A stretch of 64,000 nt of DNA from Flavobacterium sharifuzzamanii. Its GTDB lineage: Bacteria > Bacteroidota > Bacteroidia > Flavobacteriales > Flavobacteriaceae. The DNA lies in NCBI RefSeq assembly GCF_003254585.1, contig NZ_QJGZ01000041.1, positions 124,001-188,000 on the forward strand. The letters run 5' to 3'. The first letter of the stretch is position 1. Each line of letters begins with the position of its first letter. Below, in pieces: positions 60,280 through 64,000 of the stretch. Position numbers and translations under genes: made by a program. Under the pieces are notes generated by a model. The model saw nothing but the letters and a program-made list of their open reading frames with translations. It ran no database searches and was not told the DNA's origin.

Positions 60280-61632
60280 ATGAGAAAAAAACTAGCCCAA
60301 ATATTAGTTGTTGACGATCAGGAAGAAATTCTTTTTTCTGCAAAAATGATTCTTAAAAAACATTTCGAGACCATTTTTACAACTAATAGTCCAAAAAAAA
60401 TCATTTCAATCTTAAGTGAAAATGACATTAATGTGGTTCTGCTGGATATGAATTACCGAATTGGTTTTGAAGATGGACGGGAAGGTATTCATTGGCTAAA
60501 AGAAATTAAAACGCTTTCTCCGCAGACAGTCGTTATTTTAATGACCGCTTTTGGTAAAATCGAAACTGCTGTAGAAGGTATTAAAATTGGCGCTTTTGAT
60601 TATGTGCTAAAGCCGTGGAATAACGAAAAACTGCTGGAAGTTATTGATAAAGCAGTTAATGAAAGTAGAAAAAACAGCAAAAAAACAACTACAGAAAAAG
60701 CAGAGAAGGCCGAAAAGAAATATTTTGTCGGAACTTCAGCCAAAATAAAACAGGCTTATTCTATAGCAGAAAAAGTAGCACGAACAGATGCGAATGTTTT
60801 GATTTTGGGCGAAAACGGAACAGGAAAGTATGTTTTTGCGGAATATATTCATCAGCATTCAGAAAGAAAAAATCAGCCTTTTGTGCATGTCGATTTAGGT
60901 TCTCTAAGTGATAATCTATTTGAAAGTGAACTTTTCGGTTATGCAAAAGGAGCTTTTACCGATGCTAAAATTGATACTCCGGGACGTTTTGAAAATGCAT
61001 CAAACGGAACTATTTTTTTAGATGAAATTGGAAATATTCCGCTTCATCTTCAGGCAAAATTATTACATGTTTTACAAACCAAAACCGTAACGCGTTTAGG
61101 CGAAAGCAAGCCACGTCCGCTTAATGTTCGTGTTATTGCCGCTACAAACAGCGATATTAAAACAGAAGTAAAAAATAAAACGTTCCGTGAAGATTTATTG
61201 TACAGAATTAATACAATGGAAATAAATCTGCCTTCTTTAAGGGAAAGAAAAGACGATATTGTACCGATGGCCAATTTTATTCTAGAACAGATTGCCGAAA
61301 AATACAATCAGGAAAACTGGCGTTTTGAAGAGAATGCTGCATCTTATCTGGAAAAATATCCGTGGAAAGGAAATGTTCGCGAAATGGAAAACAAAATCGA
61401 ACGTGCTTTGATTTTAGCAGAAAACAATACCATTTCGGTAATGGATTTGGATATTTTGGACTTTGAAGAGATTCAGGAAAATGATGAAAATCCGTTATCG
61501 GAAATGGAAAAAGGCGCAATAGAAAAAGCACTTTTCAAGCACAACGGAAACATCAGTAAAACTGCCGAAGAATTAGGTTTGTCGCGCGCTGCGTTGTACA
61601 GAAGAATAGAGAAATACGATTTGAAGAATTAG
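60280..61632 (+). CDS. NtrC-family sigma-54-dependent response regulator
   Basis: 450 aa. Receiver domain 1-125 with phospho-acceptor D56 (VVLLDMNYR), then a AAA+ domain with Walker A GENGTGKYVF, the sigma-54-contact loop GAFTDA (instead of GAFTGA, about 223), Walker B GTIFLDEIGNI and R-finger region. C-terminal Fis-type HTH (NISKTAEELGLSRAALYRRIE). Divergent from the HlyD-ABC-MacB operon and followed by its likely kinase. Confidence 0.96.
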   Translation: MRKKLAQILVVDDQEEILFSAKMILKKHFETIFTTNSPKKIISILSENDINVVLLDMNYRIGFEDGREGIHWLKEIKTLSPQTVVILMTAFGKIETAVEGIKIGAFDYVLKPWNNEKLLEVIDKAVNESRKNSKKTTTEKAEKAEKKYFVGTSAKIKQAYSIAEKVARTDANVLILGENGTGKYVFAEYIHQHSERKNQPFVHVDLGSLSDNLFESELFGYAKGAFTDAKIDTPGRFENASNGTIFLDEIGNIPLHLQAKLLHVLQTKTVTRLGESKPRPLNVRVIAATNSDIKTEVKNKTFREDLLYRINTMEINLPSLRERKDDIVPMANFILEQIAEKYNQENWRFEENAASYLEKYPWKGNVREMENKIERALILAENNTISVMDLDILDFEEIQENDENPLSEMEKGAIEKALFKHNGNISKTAEELGLSRAALYRRIEKYDLKN

Positions 61633-61647
61633 AGAAAATGAGTAGCG

Positions 61648-61762
61648 TCCAGCTTTAGCTGGATGTTAATTTTGAGATAAGATTGGGGCTTTAGCCAAAC
61701 TTACGTGTTTTGGCTAAAGCCTATTTCTGTAAATAATATATCTCTCCAGCTAAAGCTGGAGG
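61648..61762. repeat. Palindromic 'CCAGCTTTAGCTGG' / 'GGCTTTAGCC' repeat
   Basis: Three modules: CCAGCTTTAGCTGG near 61649, GGCTTTAGCCA with TGGCTAAAGCC around 61686-61720, and CCAGCTAAAGCTGG near 61746. Dispersed repeat between the regulator and kinase genes. Confidence 0.7.
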
Positions 61763-61777
61763 CAATTCAAAAAAATA

Positions 61778-63103
61778 ATGAAGAATTGGAAATTTTATAA
61801 TGCTTTGTTCGTGAGAGTTCTATTTGTAATGGTGCTCTTCCTTGCTAGTGCATTATTATTCTATAAAGGATTTCAATACAATGCTTTATTGGTTGGTGTT
61901 TTCGTTTTGATTTTCCTATTCGAAATGTATTTTTTTGTCAAAAACCAATTGCTGTTTTATGACAAAACGATAAACTCGATTCTGCATGATGATTTTTCTG
62001 CTCACTTTCCTGAAGAACATAAAAAAGATAATTTCAATAGCCTGTATCTTCTGTATGATACATTAAAAGTTCAGAAACAGGAGCAGATTTCTAAAGAATT
62101 AATTTACCGTTCGATTTTGAACAGTATCGATACTGCTGCTTTGATCTTAGAAAAAGAAAATGACAATTGGTCTGTTTTTATAATGAATGACTGTTTTTCG
62201 AAGCTGTTCAAAGTGCCAAAAGTAAGCCATTGGCAGTATCTTAAAAATTATCTTCCGAGTTTGTGCAGTGAGATTGAAAAGGTCGGTTTTACAGAATTGA
62301 AAACAGCTATTTCTATCAAAATTGAAGATCAAGACCTTCAGACTTTTATGCTTCAGACATCGCATACGCAAACTTACAATAAAGAATATTTTATCATTTT
62401 GCTGGATAGTATTCAGCGTGTTATTGAGAAGAAAGAGAAAGAAGCGTGGATTAATTTGATGAAGATTATTTCGCATGAATTAATGAATTCCTTAACGCCT
62501 ATTCGCGCGCTTTCGCAAAATTTGCTTCATATTGTAGATCAGGATGAATTGGAAGAAGATGATTTTGAAGACATCAAAAGCAGTATTTCGACAATCATAA
62601 ATAGGAGTGATCATTTGCAGTTTTTTGTGGAGAATTACCGTAAACTGGCAATGCTGCCAACGCCAAACAAACAGATGACACCAATTAATGTTCTGTTTGA
62701 AGATTGTTTGCGAATTATGAGTCCAATTTTGAAGGAAGAAAAAATTGAGTTGATAAATGAAATACATAGTTCACGTTCTATTATGATCGATAAAAATCAG
62801 ATGGAGCAAGTGATTATCAATTTGATTACCAATAGTATTCATGCTTTAAAAGAAAAAACAGAAAAGAAACTGCTAATCTCAAGTTATACCGAAAATAATC
62901 GCTTTTTTATTGTGATTGCAGATAACGGAAAAGGGGTTGATGCTGAGATTAGAGATAAAGTTTTCTTGCCGTTTTTCACCACCAGAAAAGATGGCGCGGG
63001 AATTGGATTAACGCTTTCTAAAAATATTATAGAAGCACATGGAGGCTACCTAAGCTATCAAACTGATGAAGATAAAACAAGTTTTGTGATTTGCTTGATT
63101 TGA
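61778..63103 (+). CDS. Sensor histidine kinase
   Basis: 441 aa. Two N-terminal membrane helices (about 10-30, 33-52) with almost no periplasmic loop, a PAS-like region (about 100-215), HisKA with H233 in MKIISHELMNSLTPI, and HATPase with N box NLITNSIHAL, G1 IADNGKGV, F box FLPFFTTR and G2 GAGIGLTLSKNI. NtrB/NtrY-type H-box fits the NtrC-family partner just upstream. It should sense a membrane or cytoplasmic signal. Confidence 0.94.
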   Translation: MKNWKFYNALFVRVLFVMVLFLASALLFYKGFQYNALLVGVFVLIFLFEMYFFVKNQLLFYDKTINSILHDDFSAHFPEEHKKDNFNSLYLLYDTLKVQKQEQISKELIYRSILNSIDTAALILEKENDNWSVFIMNDCFSKLFKVPKVSHWQYLKNYLPSLCSEIEKVGFTELKTAISIKIEDQDLQTFMLQTSHTQTYNKEYFIILLDSIQRVIEKKEKEAWINLMKIISHELMNSLTPIRALSQNLLHIVDQDELEEDDFEDIKSSISTIINRSDHLQFFVENYRKLAMLPTPNKQMTPINVLFEDCLRIMSPILKEEKIELINEIHSSRSIMIDKNQMEQVIINLITNSIHALKEKTEKKLLISSYTENNRFFIVIADNGKGVDAEIRDKVFLPFFTTRKDGAGIGLTLSKNIIEAHGGYLSYQTDEDKTSFVICLI

Positions 63104-63113
63104 TTTTAATTCT

Positions 63114-63215
63114 CCTGCAAGGATTTCAAAACCTTGTAGGTATTGCTCTTTTAAATGTCTTTTAACTATTGTCAATTAAAATATTAGACCTACAAGGTTT
63201 TGAAAACCTTGCAGG
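63114..63215. repeat. Inverted repeat, 28-bp arms, 'CCTGCAAGG' type
   Basis: Arms 63114-63141 and 63188-63215 complementary at 27 of 28. Between the kinase and the convergent alkyltransferase-like gene; may also terminate. Confidence 0.75.
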
Positions 63216-63229
63216 AAGAGCCCTAGATT

Positions 63230-63556
63230 TTACGATTCAACTTCTGGTTTCCAGAAATGCTTTTCAAAGTCTACAATTTGATTGTTGACCACTTTTATTC
63301 CTTCATTTTCTAAAAGCTGCTGCATTAAATTAGTTCCATCAAAATGATGTTTTCCTGTTAGAAGTCCTTTTTGGTTTACAACTCTATGTGCAGGAACATC
63401 ATCCATATTATGACAAGCGTTCATTGCCCAGCCCACCATTCGTGCAGAACGTGCTGTGCCTAATGCTTTTGCGATAGCGCCATAAGAAGTAACTTTTCCA
63501 AACGGAATTTGTCTGGCGATTACATAAACTCTTTCAAAAAAATTCTCTTCTGCCAT
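63230..63556 (-). CDS. Alkyltransferase-like (ATL) protein
   Basis: 108 aa, MGMT DNA-binding fold (FFERVYVIARQIPFGKVTSYGAIAKALG, ARMVGWAMNAC). The active-site motif PCHRV reads VPAHRVVN: the alkyl-acceptor Cys is replaced by Ala. It should bind O6-alkylguanine and hand lesions to nucleotide excision repair rather than repair them itself. Confidence 0.93.
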   Translation of the reverse strand: MAEENFFERVYVIARQIPFGKVTSYGAIAKALGTARSARMVGWAMNACHNMDDVPAHRVVNQKGLLTGKHHFDGTNLMQQLLENEGIKVVNNQIVDFEKHFWKPEVES

Positions 63557-63559
63557 GAT

Positions 63560-63690
63560 TGTTTTGCCACAGATTAAAAGGATTATAAAGATTTTAAAAT
63601 TACTACTTATCTGTTAAAATCTGCGGAATCTGCGTGAAAAATTATTTAGCCACAAAGTAAAAAATCATTTTAATCTGTGAAATCTGTGGC
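63560..63690. repeat. Dispersed repeat with 'CCACAGATTAAAAGG' modules
   Basis: GCCACAGATTAAAAGGAT at the left and ATCTGTGGC at the right, with an inner ATCTGCGTGAAAAATT module. Same type as 37634-37809 and 44385-44674. Confidence 0.6.
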
Positions 63691-63698
63691 TATAAAAA

Positions 63699-64000
63699 TT
63701 ATCCGAAGTAGTAATTCAGAATATTAAAAAGTGTTGCTAGCGCAACTAATCCAGTAATGGTTCCAATAATTGTATTCATGTTTCGCATGAAGTAATCGGT
63801 TTTCTTTTCTATTCTTCCAAAGAAGGCAATATAACTATACAAAATTGCAAAAGCCCCAAGAACCGAGCCTAATACAAAGGTTAAAATAATTGTATTTTCG
63901 AATACAAAAAGGTGATACGAAGCAAGTGTTACGCTTATTACCACATAATAAGGAATAGGAAAGAAGTTTAGTCCAGAAAGTAGCATTCCGAGAAAGAAAC
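63699..64000 (-). CDS. LysE-family exporter, C-terminal part (cut by window end)
   Basis: The frame stays open to base 64000, so the ATG at 63986 is internal and the N terminus is outside. At least three membrane helices: IPYYVVISVTLASYHLF, IILTFVLGSVLGAFAILYSY and IIGTITGLVALATLFNIL. The FFLGMLLSGLNFFPIPYY segment matches LysE/RhtB-type amino-acid exporters in their fourth helix. Moderately sure of the family. Confidence 0.65.
   Translation of the reverse strand, partial: FFLGMLLSGLNFFPIPYYVVISVTLASYHLFVFENTIILTFVLGSVLGAFAILYSYIAFFGRIEKKTDYFMRNMNTIIGTITGLVALATLFNILNYYFG

Overview
The window is a typical AT-rich Bacteroidetes chromosome segment, most likely Flavobacterium or a close relative. 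Signs of this are: promoters of the TTG-N17-23-TAnnTTTG type; a MurF-alanine racemase fusion; DnaE with a fused N-terminal exonuclease; ribosomal protein S16 with a long Ala/Glu tail; a TonB-dependent receptor with a carboxypeptidase-like N-terminal domain; a cluster of AraC regulators; and many palindromic intergenic repeats of flavobacterial type. No rRNA, tRNA, IS element or CRISPR array was recognised.

Layout. 1-3.3 kb: end of a type I restriction-modification locus (hsdS 3' end, hsdR). 3.3-10.1 kb: XRE and AraC regulators, a nitrilase-family amidohydrolase, an SGNH lipoprotein, a small secreted ABM-domain protein, DUF3050 and glutaryl-CoA dehydrogenase. 10.2-19.4 kb: an accessory peptide-secretion island. 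19.4-21.3 kb: trmN6-rimM-rpsP. 21.4-27.8 kb: a DUF6252-like lipoprotein, an RRM RNA-binding protein and the leuCDAB operon. 28-30.2 kb: AraC plus SDR. 30.6-48.9 kb: housekeeping and envelope genes (dnaE, outer-membrane barrels, Gfo/Idh/MocA, prolyl oligopeptidase, TonB receptor with a His/Cys-rich partner, PAP2, murF-alr, mscL, asd). 49-50.8 kb: small orphan genes beside a duplicated 3' end of asd. 50.9-53.4 kb: ferredoxin, NifU-C and Mrp (Fe-S theme). 53.8-63.1 kb: L,D-transpeptidase and a divergent HlyD-ABC-MacB efflux operon with its NtrC-type regulator and histidine kinase. 63.2 kb to the end: alkyltransferase-like protein and a LysE-type exporter fragment.

The most interesting part is 10.2-19.4 kb, an apparently undescribed peptide system. 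It contains (i) a predicted membrane-spanning regulator with outside TPRs and an inside AraC-type HTH; (ii) four tandem, nearly identical genes for 48-49-residue double-glycine-leader peptides with an invariant KTNG-x-GNG tail; (iii) a 518-aa fusion of a C39-like domain lacking its catalytic Cys, a VKOR membrane domain and a CGHC thioredoxin domain; (iv) three further precursors with a shared leader type and divergent cores holding 4, 2 and 6 cysteines, each ending in Cys; (v) a candidate structured RNA ending in a strong terminator; and (vi) a C39-peptidase ABC exporter with its HlyD adaptor. The gene content suggests that disulfide-bonded peptides are made, oxidised, trimmed and exported, possibly under peptide-responsive control.

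A second notable regulatory structure is at 60.1-60.3 kb. A symmetric operator (TGTCCG-N5-GAAC-N8-GTTC-N5-CGGACA) lies between the NtrC-type regulator and the efflux operon, and a near-consensus sigma-54 promoter (TGGCAC-N5-TTAC) faces the efflux operon.
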